A stretch of 46,028 nucleotides of DNA from Saccharicrinis sp. UBA6048 (GTDB lineage: Bacteria > Bacteroidota > Bacteroidia > Bacteroidales > Marinilabiliaceae): assembly GCA_002429115.1 (NCBI GenBank), contig DIYS01000180.1, positions 1-46,028 on the forward strand. The letters are read 5' to 3'. The position numbers and the translations under genes are program-made. Shown here in pieces: positions 32,678 to 40,938 of this stretch. Positions within the stretch are counted from its first letter, which is position 1; each line of letters begins with the position of its first letter. The notes beneath the pieces were generated by a model. That model ran no database searches, had not been told where the DNA came from, and saw only the letters and a program-made list of their open reading frames with translations.

Positions 32678-32730
32678 TAACAGTCATTATTCTCCCTATT
32701 TTTTATTTACTTTGCAATCAAAATTTCCAA

Positions 32731-33384
32731 ATGCAAACAACTATTTTCAATCAACAACAAAGCATTTTCAATCGCTTTATTGCAGAGATTCGTGACACTT
32801 CTATTCAGACTGATCCTATGCGTTTTCGCCGTAATATTGAGCGAATGGGTGAGATTATGGCGTATGAAATAAGTAAGGTATTGCCACATCAAGTTAAGGA
32901 CGTGACTACACCGCTTGGGATTGCCAAAGAGAATGTGATGTGTGAGGAGCCTGTTATAGCTTCGATCTTACGAGCTGGTTTGCCTATGCACCAGGGCTTA
33001 CTCAACTATTTCGACAGAGCAGAAAATGCGTTTGTATCAGCTTATCGCAAGTATAACGAAAAAGGAGATTTCGACATTCATATTGAATATATTTCATCAC
33101 CATCATTGGATGATAAAATAGTGATTTTAAGTGATCCTATGTTGGCAACCGGCACTTCTATTGAGTTGGCATACAAAGCACTTTTGGTTAAAGGTAAACC
33201 GAAGCATGTACACATTGCGTCATTAATTGCCAGCGAAACGGGTGTGCAGTATGTACAAAATATATTTAAGGATGAGCCGGTGACACTTTGGTTGGGAACG
33301 GTGGATGCTGAGTTGAACTCAAAATCATACATTGTTCCTGGGATTGGAGATGCCGGTGATTTGGCCTACGGAAGCAAAATCTAG
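32731..33384 (+). CDS. upp: Uracil phosphoribosyltransferase
   Basis: Salvages uracil to UMP with PRPP. The 217-residue protein has the type I PRT fold with the PRPP-binding block VILSDPMLATGTSIE, the uracil-binding C-terminal PGIGDAGDLAYG, and ASILRAGLPMHQG. Length and motifs match Upp of Bacteroidota. It probably has its own promoter in the 53 bp after the aminotransferase gene. It converges on folK with 2 bp between stop codons and no obvious hairpin. Confidence 0.96.
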   Translation: MQTTIFNQQQSIFNRFIAEIRDTSIQTDPMRFRRNIERMGEIMAYEISKVLPHQVKDVTTPLGIAKENVMCEEPVIASILRAGLPMHQGLLNYFDRAENAFVSAYRKYNEKGDFDIHIEYISSPSLDDKIVILSDPMLATGTSIELAYKALLVKGKPKHVHIASLIASETGVQYVQNIFKDEPVTLWLGTVDAELNSKSYIVPGIGDAGDLAYGSKI

Positions 33385-33386
33385 GT

Positions 33387-33878
33387 TTACATTTTTGTTA
33401 CCATTCCTTCATCTGTGCAAACTGCTTCTAATTGTTCGATGGTTTTGTGCAGAGTAGGATGATTCATTGATGACCAATGATCCATGAGGGGCAATAAGGT
33501 AAACCGACGTTCATGTAATTTTGGATGTGGAACCGTAAGTCGCTCAGAATTAATCTGGAAATCATCGATAAATAAAATATCAATATCTATAGGCCGGGAC
33601 TCGTAATTGGTTCCGGCTTTTTCTTTTCTACCCAGTTCTTTTTCTATGCTTTGAGTGAAGTTGAGCAGGTCAATTGGTTCTATTGACGAATGAAATTCAA
33701 CCACCTGATTGATGAAGTTTTGAGATGCTTCAAACCCCCATGGAGCACTTTCGTAAAAGGCTGATTGTGCAATAGGATTCCCAATTTGCTTTGATAATAA
33801 TTGTTTAGCATTATTAATTGAGTCAACAACATTGTTTTGATTGCCACCAAACAATAATATTTGTCGATAAAATGTCAT
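33387..33878 (-). CDS. folK: 2-amino-4-hydroxy-6-hydroxymethyldihydropteridine pyrophosphokinase
   Basis: Transfers pyrophosphate from ATP to the pterin in folate synthesis. The 163-residue protein shows the usual HPPK pattern: FGGN at the N-terminus (relatives often have LGSN), KAGTNYESRPIDIDILF, and PHPKLHERRFTLLPL with the conserved His/Arg residues that bind ATP. The C-terminal end is slightly extended (ending DEGMVTKM). It is divergent from sppA and has no other fol gene beside it. Confidence 0.94.
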   Translation of the reverse strand: MTFYRQILLFGGNQNNVVDSINNAKQLLSKQIGNPIAQSAFYESAPWGFEASQNFINQVVEFHSSIEPIDLLNFTQSIEKELGRKEKAGTNYESRPIDIDILFIDDFQINSERLTVPHPKLHERRFTLLPLMDHWSSMNHPTLHKTIEQLEAVCTDEGMVTKM

Positions 33879-33977
33879 AAATACTTAAATATTTATTGTT
33901 TATAGTAATAAAACCGACCAATTGGTTTAATATTTTCGTAATCTCTTATTAAGTCAGATTTACTAAGTATTTTTTAA

Positions 33978-33985
33978 TACTTTTG
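33978..33985 (+). promoter_or_regulatory. Possible -7 box of sppA
   Basis: TACTTTTG matches TAnnTTTG and lies 45 bp before the sppA ATG. The -33 element is not clear. Confidence 0.35.
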
Positions 33986-34030
33986 TTTTGTTATTGATTA
34001 TTAATCATACTAAACTCAAAACTATTCATT

Positions 34031-35791
34031 ATGGCTAAATTTTTTAAATACCTTTTTGCCACTTTTGCCGGTGGACTAATGGCAGCAATCGTATTATTAT
34101 TTCTTCTGATCGGAATGCTTTCAGCCATTGCTACTTTAGGGGACAAAGAAACTAAAATTAGTGAAAACACACTATTGGTACTTGATTTAAACAGGCCAAT
34201 TATTGATCGTGTTACAGAAGATCCGTTTGCAGAGGCAATGGCTTCAATTATGGGAGAAGCCAGTCCTGAAGGTTTGAACCGCCTACTTAAAAACATTGAA
34301 AAGGCCAAGCGCGATGAAAATATTGCAGGTATCTACCTCGATGCTGGTATGGTGCAGGCGGGTTATGCAACACTTGAGGAAATTCGAAATGCACTGATCG
34401 ATTTTAAAACATCAGGTAAGTTCATTTATAGTTTAGCACCTGTATATACTCAGAAGTCGTATTATCTGGCATCTGCGGCCGATAAAGTATATCTGAATCC
34501 TTCTGGAATGCTGGAACTAAAAGGTATGTATGCAGAACGTACGTTCTTTAAAAAAGCCCTTGAAAAGGTAGGTGTGGAAATTCAGGTATTTAAGCATGGC
34601 AAGTTTAAATCAGCTGTTGAGCCTTTTTTACTTGAAGAAATGAGCGAACCGGCACGTTTGCAAACGCAAGTGTACCTGAACTCAATGTGGGAGCATGTTA
34701 AAGATAAAATTGCAGAAAGCAGAGGTTTGACAGGTGATAAAATATCGGAATTGGCAGATGAAATGCCAATGTTTAAATCTGACGAGTGGATATTGAAGTC
34801 AGGGTTAATCGATGGATTAAAATACAAAGATGAAGTCATAAGTGAATTAAAAGAACTGACCGATACTGATGAATCGGATGATCTGGAAGCCATTAAAAGT
34901 GCAAAATATGCAAAGGTATATGTATCGGGTGGTAAAGGATTTATCAAAGATAAAATTGCGGTTATCTATGCCGAAGGTGATATCGATGGTACATCCGCAG
35001 ATGGAATAAAGTCAGATAAAATGTCAAAGGCTATTCGTGAGGCTCGTCGTGATAGCTCTGTAAAAGCAATCGTTTTCCGTGTTAATTCTCCTGGTGGTTC
35101 AGCGCTTGGCTCAGAAATTATCTGGCGTGAGGTGAAGCTGGCGCAGGAGGCTAAACCTGTTATTGTATCGATGGGTGACTACGCAGCTTCAGGAGGTTAT
35201 TATATTTCCTGTGCTGCTGATCAAATCTTAGCAAATCCAACCACTTTAACAGGCTCTATTGGGATTTTTGGGATGATTCCGAATGCCAAAGGATTAGCTG
35301 ATTGGGCAGGTGTTAGTTTCGACGGCGTGAAAACCAACAAATTCGCGGATATGCCAAGTTTGGTTCGTCCATTCAGAAAAGACGAGAAAGACCTACTTCA
35401 GGCCTATATTGTTCAAGGATATAATACATTTATCGGTCGATGTGCAGACGGTCGTGATACAACGCCTGAAAAAATCGATGAAATTGGTCAGGGGCGCGTC
35501 TGGAGTGGTTTAAATGCTATAGATATTGACCTAGTCGATAAAATTGGTGGTTTGAATATGGCCATTAGTTTAGCTAAGGAAGCAGCTGAAATCGAAGATT
35601 ACCGAATTGTTGAACTGCCGGAAGTTGAAGATCCGATTGAACAGTTTATGAAAGAATTGACTGGCGAAGCACGTATGTTCGTTGGAAAATCTTTAATGGG
35701 AGAGGAGTATAAGTATTTTAAGACTCTGGAAAACCTAAAGCAAGGTTATCAAATCCAGGCTCGCATTCCATACAATATTGATATAAATTAA
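34031..35791 (+). CDS. sppA: Signal peptide peptidase SppA, 67K type
   Basis: A 586-residue inner-membrane serine protease that degrades cleaved signal peptides. One N-terminal transmembrane segment (about 10-35) is followed by two tandem ClpP-like domains. The catalytic lysine is probably K193 (KFKSAVEPF) in the N-terminal half, and the serine S387 (DYAASGGYY) in the C-terminal half, as expected for the long form. VNSPGGSALGSE forms the oxyanion region. Length is near the usual 590-620. First gene upstream of lpxK and a nucleoside phosphorylase, though a hairpin separates them. Confidence 0.96.
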   Translation: MAKFFKYLFATFAGGLMAAIVLLFLLIGMLSAIATLGDKETKISENTLLVLDLNRPIIDRVTEDPFAEAMASIMGEASPEGLNRLLKNIEKAKRDENIAGIYLDAGMVQAGYATLEEIRNALIDFKTSGKFIYSLAPVYTQKSYYLASAADKVYLNPSGMLELKGMYAERTFFKKALEKVGVEIQVFKHGKFKSAVEPFLLEEMSEPARLQTQVYLNSMWEHVKDKIAESRGLTGDKISELADEMPMFKSDEWILKSGLIDGLKYKDEVISELKELTDTDESDDLEAIKSAKYAKVYVSGGKGFIKDKIAVIYAEGDIDGTSADGIKSDKMSKAIREARRDSSVKAIVFRVNSPGGSALGSEIIWREVKLAQEAKPVIVSMGDYAASGGYYISCAADQILANPTTLTGSIGIFGMIPNAKGLADWAGVSFDGVKTNKFADMPSLVRPFRKDEKDLLQAYIVQGYNTFIGRCADGRDTTPEKIDEIGQGRVWSGLNAIDIDLVDKIGGLNMAISLAKEAAEIEDYRIVELPEVEDPIEQFMKELTGEARMFVGKSLMGEEYKYFKTLENLKQGYQIQARIPYNIDIN

Positions 35792-35808
35792 TAATGGTTG
35801 AAATAAAA

Positions 35809-35841
35809 GCAGGTTGTCCATAATTGGATAGCCTGTTTTGT
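35809..35841 (+). terminator. Terminator-like hairpin between sppA and lpxK
   Basis: An 11-bp stem with two wobble pairs (CAGGTTGTCCA/TGGATAGCCTG) and a 4-nt loop is followed by TTTTGTGTTTG. It ends only about 16 bp before the lpxK ATG, so it acts either as a partial terminator within an operon or marks a promoter further in. Confidence 0.6.
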
Positions 35842-35856
35842 GTTTGAAAACTAATA

Positions 35857-36897
35857 ATGCAACTAAGAAAAATTCTATATCCTTTTAGCCTAATATATGC
35901 CATTGTTGTGATCATCAGGAATTGGTGTTTTGATAAAGGTATTCTTAAGTCTACCACTTATGGTATTCCGGTTATTTCTGTTGGAAATATTACGGTTGGA
36001 GGTACTGGTAAAACGCCATTGTCAGAATATATCATTCGATTGCTCATTGGCAATTATCAATTGGCATTGCTTAGTCGCGGATATAAACGTAAAACGAAAG
36101 GAACTTTGCTGGCTAACAAAAGCAGCTCGGCTGAAACCATCGGAGATGAACCTTTTCAGATTAAACAAAAATTTGAGAAACTAAGAGTTGCAGTGGCTGA
36201 GAAGCGGGTAGAGGGTATGGATTTACTACTCAGGAATACCAATACTCAGGTGGTGTTGATGGATGATGCTTATCAACATCGCTATGTCACACCAGGTTTG
36301 TCAATTCTCGTTATTGATTATAACAGGCCATTGTGGAAGGATTGTGTATTTCCGGCAGGTAATCTGCGTGAAACAAAAAACGGTCAAAAGCGGGCTGATA
36401 TAATAATTGTTAACAAGTGTCCGGCCTCAATGCGATTGGAGGATCGTGACAAATGGCTTTCAAAATTGAAGGCACGAGGTGATCAAGAGGTTTATTTTAC
36501 AACCGTAAAATACGATGAACCAGTTGCGGTAAAACATGAAGCAAATAAGTTATTCCCGGCGAAATTACCAGTTGTTGCTTTGGCGGGAATTGCTCAACCG
36601 AAAGGTTTCTTTGAGCATGTTGCAAAAAAGTGTGAATTGGTGAAAACGATGACTTATCCGGATCATCATCATTTTTCGGATGGTGACTTAATGGAGATCG
36701 AGCACCAATTATCTCAGAATAAAGTAAAGGCGTTGATAACAACAGAGAAAGATGCTGTTCGATTTGCAAAGATGCCTGAGGAAATAAAAACCATGAGCTG
36801 GTATATTCCAATAAAGCTCATTGTGCTTTTTGATGAAGAAGAACGATTAGAAAATACAATACTAAACTATGTTAGAGAGAATCAAAACAACGGCTGA
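35857..36897 (+). CDS. lpxK: Tetraacyldisaccharide 4'-kinase
   Basis: Phosphorylates the lipid A precursor at the 4' position at the inner face of the inner membrane. The 346-residue protein has an N-terminal membrane-associated helix (about 8-22) and the P-loop GNITVGGTGKTP (K52). VVLMDDAYQHR matches the DDG(F/Y)QH motif of the family, here DDAYQH, a small variation at the Gly position. The last 29 bp overlap the next gene. Shows that the organism makes lipid A with a 4' phosphate intermediate. Confidence 0.95.
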   Translation: MQLRKILYPFSLIYAIVVIIRNWCFDKGILKSTTYGIPVISVGNITVGGTGKTPLSEYIIRLLIGNYQLALLSRGYKRKTKGTLLANKSSSAETIGDEPFQIKQKFEKLRVAVAEKRVEGMDLLLRNTNTQVVLMDDAYQHRYVTPGLSILVIDYNRPLWKDCVFPAGNLRETKNGQKRADIIIVNKCPASMRLEDRDKWLSKLKARGDQEVYFTTVKYDEPVAVKHEANKLFPAKLPVVALAGIAQPKGFFEHVAKKCELVKTMTYPDHHHFSDGDLMEIEHQLSQNKVKALITTEKDAVRFAKMPEEIKTMSWYIPIKLIVLFDEEERLENTILNYVRENQNNG

Positions 36898-37681
36898 TTA
36901 TTTATCAAACCAAACCGAACTTAAGCCGTTAGTGGGTATTATTTTGGGTACGGGCTTAGGTGGTCTTGTCAGCGAGATCGATATAAAACAATCCATCTCG
37001 TATGAAGAGATACCTGACTTTCCGGTTTCGACTGTTGAAGGTCATAGCGGGCGATTAATATTTGGCACCATCAATAATATCCCTGTCCTGGCTATGCAGG
37101 GACGGTTTCATTATTACGAAGGTTATTCCATGCAGGAAGTAACATTTCCGGTACGTGTAATGAAGCAAATGGGCATTGAGACGTTAATTGTGTCAAATGC
37201 AAGTGGAGGATTAAACCCGGACTATGTTGTTGGTGACATTATGGTGATTAATGACCATATCAATATGTTCGGAGATAATCCTTTGATAGGGAAGAATATG
37301 AACGAGCTGGGGCCTCGCTTTCCGGATATGAGTGAACCCTACAATAATGCCTTAATTGCAAAAGCAATGGAGATTGGAAGAGAGAATGATATCGATCTCA
37401 AACAAGGAGTATATGTTGGTACAACCGGACCTACCTTCGAAACCCCTGCGGAATATAAAATGTTTAGGGTTTTAGGAGCTGATGCAGTGGGTATGTCTAC
37501 CGTGCCTGAGGTTATTGTAGCGCGACATATGGATATGAACTGCTTTGGCATATCAATCATTACCGATTCAGGTGTGCCTGGTCAGATAGTGGAAGTTTCG
37601 CATGAAGAAGTGCAGGAAGTTGCTGCCACAGCTGAACCAAAAATGACAAAGGTAATTAAGGAGTTGGTTAGTCGAATTTAA
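36869..37681 (+). CDS. Purine nucleoside phosphorylase (first copy)
   Basis: A 270-residue trimeric-type (PNP/MTAP family) phosphorylase that splits purine nucleosides to base and ribose 1-phosphate. Motifs: ILGTGLGGL phosphate loop, RFHYYEGYSM, TFETPAEYK with the purine-binding Glu, and GADAVGMSTVPEVI. The residue matching human Asn243 appears as Asp in SIITDSG, as in the second copy. The start lies inside lpxK (29-bp overlap), so translational coupling is likely. A second gene of the family is at 40939-41760. Final gene of the sppA-lpxK-PNP set; a thiL gene that I recall following in some relatives is absent. Confidence 0.93.
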   Translation: MLERIKTTADYLSNQTELKPLVGIILGTGLGGLVSEIDIKQSISYEEIPDFPVSTVEGHSGRLIFGTINNIPVLAMQGRFHYYEGYSMQEVTFPVRVMKQMGIETLIVSNASGGLNPDYVVGDIMVINDHINMFGDNPLIGKNMNELGPRFPDMSEPYNNALIAKAMEIGRENDIDLKQGVYVGTTGPTFETPAEYKMFRVLGADAVGMSTVPEVIVARHMDMNCFGISIITDSGVPGQIVEVSHEEVQEVAATAEPKMTKVIKELVSRI

Positions 37682-37690
37682 CACACTTCT

Positions 37691-37740
37691 TTACTCATAG
37701 GATGGATATTACACGCATATAATATTCATCCTATGAGTAA
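37691..37740. terminator. Long hairpin between convergent genes
   Basis: A 21-bp stem (one G-T wobble) from TTACTCATAGGATGG to its complement, with an 8-nt loop (37712-37719), lies between the phosphorylase and the leftward SDR gene. Neither strand has a proper T run, so it is not a canonical intrinsic terminator; it may block read-through or stabilise mRNA ends. Confidence 0.6.
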
Positions 37741-37774
37741 TAAAAGCGGCAATTAGTGTCTTAATAGTGATTTT

Positions 37775-38764
37775 TTAGTCTCTAAATTTTACAACATTCT
37801 CCAAGGCTTCTTCTATACTGTACATTTCAATATCAAACGCTTGCTTAAGCTTTTCTGATGAATAGTTTGATTTATTTTGGGAAGTTCTGGCGGTTTCTTT
37901 GGTCATCTTTGGCTCTTTGCCCCAAAGCATATATTTAAGTCGTTCGAACCGCCAGGCAAGACCGGTTAAAATACGTCCGGCAATAATGTGCGGTTCCTTA
38001 ACGGAAAAAACTTTAGCGGCTTTCGACATTAGGTCTTTGTAGGCCAGGTTATCGCCATTAACGATAAAGCGTTCATTTACAACCTCAGACTGACACAGGT
38101 CAATCATGGCATCAACAACGTTTCGAACGTCTACAAAGCCAGTGCCTCCTTTTGTATAGAAGGTCATGTTTTTACTTAAAGAGCTAATTAATTGTCCCGA
38201 AGAGCGATCGGCAGGACATGGACCTATTATGACAGAAGGATTTACCACAACCGCTTTAAGGCCCTCTTTCGTACCTCGCCAAACTTCCATCTCGGCACGA
38301 AATTTACTTTGCGAATAAACGGAGTGATTGTCATCATTTTGCCAGAATGAGCTTTCATCTATTGGAGTGCCATTTTGTGATTTGCCCAAGGTAGCAATTG
38401 AACTGACAAAGCAGAATCGCTTCACATTATGCTCTATTGATGCATTGACCAAATGAGCCGTTCCTTCTGCGTTGGAGTTAAACATCGTGCTTCTGTCACT
38501 GGGTTTAAAAGACACCATGGCCGCACAATGATAAACCACCTCAATGTTTTTAAGCGCATCGGTAAGCGAAAAGTAATCCATCAGATCGCCTTCCATCCAT
38601 TCGATTTGCTCAAAACCATCAACCTTGTAATGTTTAAATATTTGTTTTACGAAAGTGAGATCGCTTTCAGCACGACATAGTGCCCGAACGCTTTCGCCAC
38701 GCTCAATAAGTTTGCAAAGTAAATGAGATCCAACAAGCCCGGTTCCTCCTGTAACTAATATCAT
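37775..38764 (-). CDS. NAD(P)-dependent epimerase/dehydratase family protein (extended SDR)
   Basis: A 329-residue extended short-chain dehydrogenase. The nucleotide-binding site GGTGLVGSHL is at the N-terminus, CAAMVSF and SSIATLG contain conserved residues, and YSQSK is the catalytic YxxxK. It resembles dihydroflavonol reductase/3-beta-HSD-like SDRs of Bacteroidota, not sugar epimerases, and the C-terminal part (about 230-329) is an unassigned substrate domain. Substrate unknown. The OsmC-like gene lies 9 bp upstream, so both probably form one unit. Confidence 0.88.
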   Translation of the reverse strand: MILVTGGTGLVGSHLLCKLIERGESVRALCRAESDLTFVKQIFKHYKVDGFEQIEWMEGDLMDYFSLTDALKNIEVVYHCAAMVSFKPSDRSTMFNSNAEGTAHLVNASIEHNVKRFCFVSSIATLGKSQNGTPIDESSFWQNDDNHSVYSQSKFRAEMEVWRGTKEGLKAVVVNPSVIIGPCPADRSSGQLISSLSKNMTFYTKGGTGFVDVRNVVDAMIDLCQSEVVNERFIVNGDNLAYKDLMSKAAKVFSVKEPHIIAGRILTGLAWRFERLKYMLWGKEPKMTKETARTSQNKSNYSSEKLKQAFDIEMYSIEEALENVVKFRD

Positions 38765-38773
38765 AAGTGGCTT

Positions 38774-39178
38774 TTACCAGTTGAACTTAATGGTTTGTTT
38801 AAGGTCTGGATGAACACTTAATGGCACTGGGCTTATACCGGCTACACTTTCAATTAAAGCTTTATCTTCTTTGGAGTAATTATTCTTCGGAAAATTAAAT
38901 TCGATGATGACTTCTGCTACACGTCGTGGATTCTCTGCCATTATTTTAGTTATATCCAGTTCAGTTCCTGTAATATCAATATTATTATCCATGGCTTTGA
39001 TACCCATAATCGTCATAATGCAATTGCCCAATGCGGTTGCCAGCATATCGGTTGGGGAAAATGACTGGCCTTTACCCCTGTTGTCGCAAGGTGCATCAGT
39101 AATTATTTTTGCGCCCGATTGAAGATGGGTGTTTTCAGTGCGTAGTTCGCCCAGGTATTTTGTTTTTACAGTTGTCAT
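38774..39178 (-). CDS. OsmC family protein, resolving Cys missing
   Basis: A 134-residue OsmC/Ohr-fold protein. The conserved peroxidatic-type cysteine is C53 in ATALGNC, after the family start LQSGAKIITDAP and FSPTDMLA. In active OsmC/Ohr hydroperoxidases a second Cys stands in a CPV motif; here it is S116 (ISPVPLSVHP). Without it, classical thiol peroxidase cycling seems impaired, though C31 (APCDN) could partly replace it. Could be a diverged detoxification or ligand-binding protein. Cotranscribed with the downstream SDR. Divergent from ribE. Confidence 0.9.
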   Translation of the reverse strand: MTTVKTKYLGELRTENTHLQSGAKIITDAPCDNRGKGQSFSPTDMLATALGNCIMTIMGIKAMDNNIDITGTELDITKIMAENPRRVAEVIIEFNFPKNNYSKEDKALIESVAGISPVPLSVHPDLKQTIKFNW

Positions 39179-39293
39179 GTGCCTTAAATTTTGAAAAGGT
39201 AATCCATTTGTAATGAATCCGAAAAATACGAATAATATCTGTATTTTAGCGGTTCAGATAATTAGATAGTTTCTAACCAAAAGAGCTTTAAAA

Positions 39294-39902
39294 ATGTTTT
39301 CAGGTATCGTTGAAGAAGCCGCCGTTGTAGTAGGCTTAGAGCAAGATAAAGGAAATCTTCATGTAACTATGGAGTGTTCATTTACCGATGAATTAAAGAT
39401 TGATCAGAGTGTTGCGCATAATGGAGTTTGCCTGACTGTTGTTAAAAAAGAAGGCAAAACTTACACAGTAACCGCTATCAAAGAAACTTTGGAAAAGTCA
39501 AATCTTGGGGTTTTAAAGATTGGTGATAAAGTAAACCTTGAGCGTAGCATGGTAATGAATGGCCGTTTGGACGGACACATTGTTCAAGGTCATGTTGATC
39601 AGACTGCCAAGTGTGTTGAGGTGAAGGAAGCTGACGGAAGTTGGTACTATACTTTCCAATACGTGATTGATAAGGAGAAAGCAGCTGAAGGGTATATGAC
39701 GGTTGAAAAAGGTTCTGTGACTGTTAATGGTGTGAGCTTAACGGTTGTGAATAGTAAGGATGATCAGTTTTCTGTAGCGATTATCCCTTACACACATGAT
39801 TTTACGAACTTCCACCAGATTGAAGTAGGATCAATCATCAATATCGAATTCGATATACTAGGGAAGTACATTAGCCGTATTATGGCAATTCAGAATAAGT
39901 AA
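39294..39902 (+). CDS. ribE: Riboflavin synthase, alpha subunit
   Basis: Makes riboflavin from two molecules of 6,7-dimethyl-8-ribityllumazine. The 202-residue protein consists of two homologous lumazine-binding barrels, each with its NGV(C/S)LTVV block (residues about 41-48 and 143-150), and the N-terminus MFSGIVEEAA typical of the family. GRLDGHIVQGHVD is conserved. No FMN riboswitch is seen in the 115-bp upstream spacer. It is a single-gene unit with its own terminator; other rib genes are not in the window. Confidence 0.95.
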   Translation: MFSGIVEEAAVVVGLEQDKGNLHVTMECSFTDELKIDQSVAHNGVCLTVVKKEGKTYTVTAIKETLEKSNLGVLKIGDKVNLERSMVMNGRLDGHIVQGHVDQTAKCVEVKEADGSWYYTFQYVIDKEKAAEGYMTVEKGSVTVNGVSLTVVNSKDDQFSVAIIPYTHDFTNFHQIEVGSIINIEFDILGKYISRIMAIQNK

Positions 39903-39929
39903 GCCTGAGTGGCTTTAAGAAATTAAAGG

Positions 39930-39973
39930 ATCGCATCTTGATTGGCATTGTTGTTAATAAGATGCGATTTTTA
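39930..39973 (+). terminator. Terminator of ribE
   Basis: ATCGCATCTT and AAGATGCGAT form a 10-bp perfect stem with a 19-nt loop, followed by TTTTATT. Confidence 0.8.
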
Positions 39974-40084
39974 TTACTTTGAGTATCTTCTTTTAAACAT
40001 TCTCAGTAATTCGCTTCGATGTATTCCAGTATCTTCTGGATGTTGAGATCACTATATTCATTATTAAAATCTATACAGGCTTAA

Positions 40085-40840
40085 ATGAATTTACTACAGC
40101 TTATCGCTAAAATTATTGATTACTATACAAGATTTGGTTACAGAGGTTTATTATTTCTATTGAAGAGATCTATTAAGAGAAACTCTATTGTAGCATTCTT
40201 ACATCCTGAGTTTAATTCAATACCTATTTATTTGCGAAACAATACAATGGATGTTACAATGTTTCAACAGGTGTTTTTTAATCAAGAGTATCAAATGACT
40301 TTCAAATTTGAACCAAAGGTGATTCTTGATTGTGGGGCAAACATTGGCTTGGCAACTGTTTATTTAAAAAATAGATTCCCGGAAGCAACAATAATATCAA
40401 TTGAACCGGAGCAAAGTAACTTTGAACTATTGGTGAAAAATACTAAGGATTATAGTGATGTCTTCTGTTTAAAAAATGGCATTTGGAATGAATCTTCAAA
40501 TTTAATCATTAAGGATGAAGGTTTGGGTAATTGTGGTTTTATGGTTGAAGAGACAAATAAATATCACAAAGACTCTATTGAGGCTATTACTATTGTTGAT
40601 ATCATGAAGAGATACGATATTGATAGCATTGATATTCTTAAAATAGATATAGAAGGATCAGAAAAAGAGTTGTTTGAAAGTGGTTATGAGGAATGGCTGC
40701 CAAAAGTAAAGGTTATAATAATCGAGTTGCATGATTGGCTTCGGAATGGTACATCAAAGTCATTTTTTAAAGCGTTATCGAATTACAATTTCTCAATATC
40801 TATTGAAGGAGAAAATGTATACGTATTTATGAACTTGTAG
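40085..40840 (+). CDS. FkbM family methyltransferase
   Basis: A 251-residue SAM-dependent methyltransferase. The SAM site ILDCGANIGLATVYL (about 80-94) and the acidic ISIEPEQSNFELL are typical, as is the C-terminal DILKIDIEGSEKELF. FkbM enzymes O-methylate sugars or polyketides; near surface-polysaccharide genes they often cap glycans. It is strongly AT-rich like the block at 27665-31499, and stands alone between ribE and a nucleoside phosphorylase. Might be recently acquired. Substrate unknown. Confidence 0.9.
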   Translation: MNLLQLIAKIIDYYTRFGYRGLLFLLKRSIKRNSIVAFLHPEFNSIPIYLRNNTMDVTMFQQVFFNQEYQMTFKFEPKVILDCGANIGLATVYLKNRFPEATIISIEPEQSNFELLVKNTKDYSDVFCLKNGIWNESSNLIIKDEGLGNCGFMVEETNKYHKDSIEAITIVDIMKRYDIDSIDILKIDIEGSEKELFESGYEEWLPKVKVIIIELHDWLRNGTSKSFFKALSNYNFSISIEGENVYVFMNL

Positions 40841-40890
40841 AGCTTATACTATACTGTTTTAAATACGACTACTTATTTATTAATGAAAGG

Positions 40891-40929
40891 AAAAGAATCG
40901 CACTTTTCTTCAAGTGCAATCCTTTTTGT
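40891..40929. terminator. Bidirectional terminator between FkbM and second phosphorylase
   Basis: An imperfect stem pairs AAAAGAATCGCACTT with AAGTGCAATCCTTTT; A and T runs at the ends suit termination in both directions between the two convergent genes. Confidence 0.8.
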
Positions 40930-40938
40930 TTTAATGCT

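Noticed and set aside
39179..39293. FMN riboswitch before ribE
   Set aside because: The spacer is 115 bp, AT-rich, and lacks the conserved multi-stem pattern.
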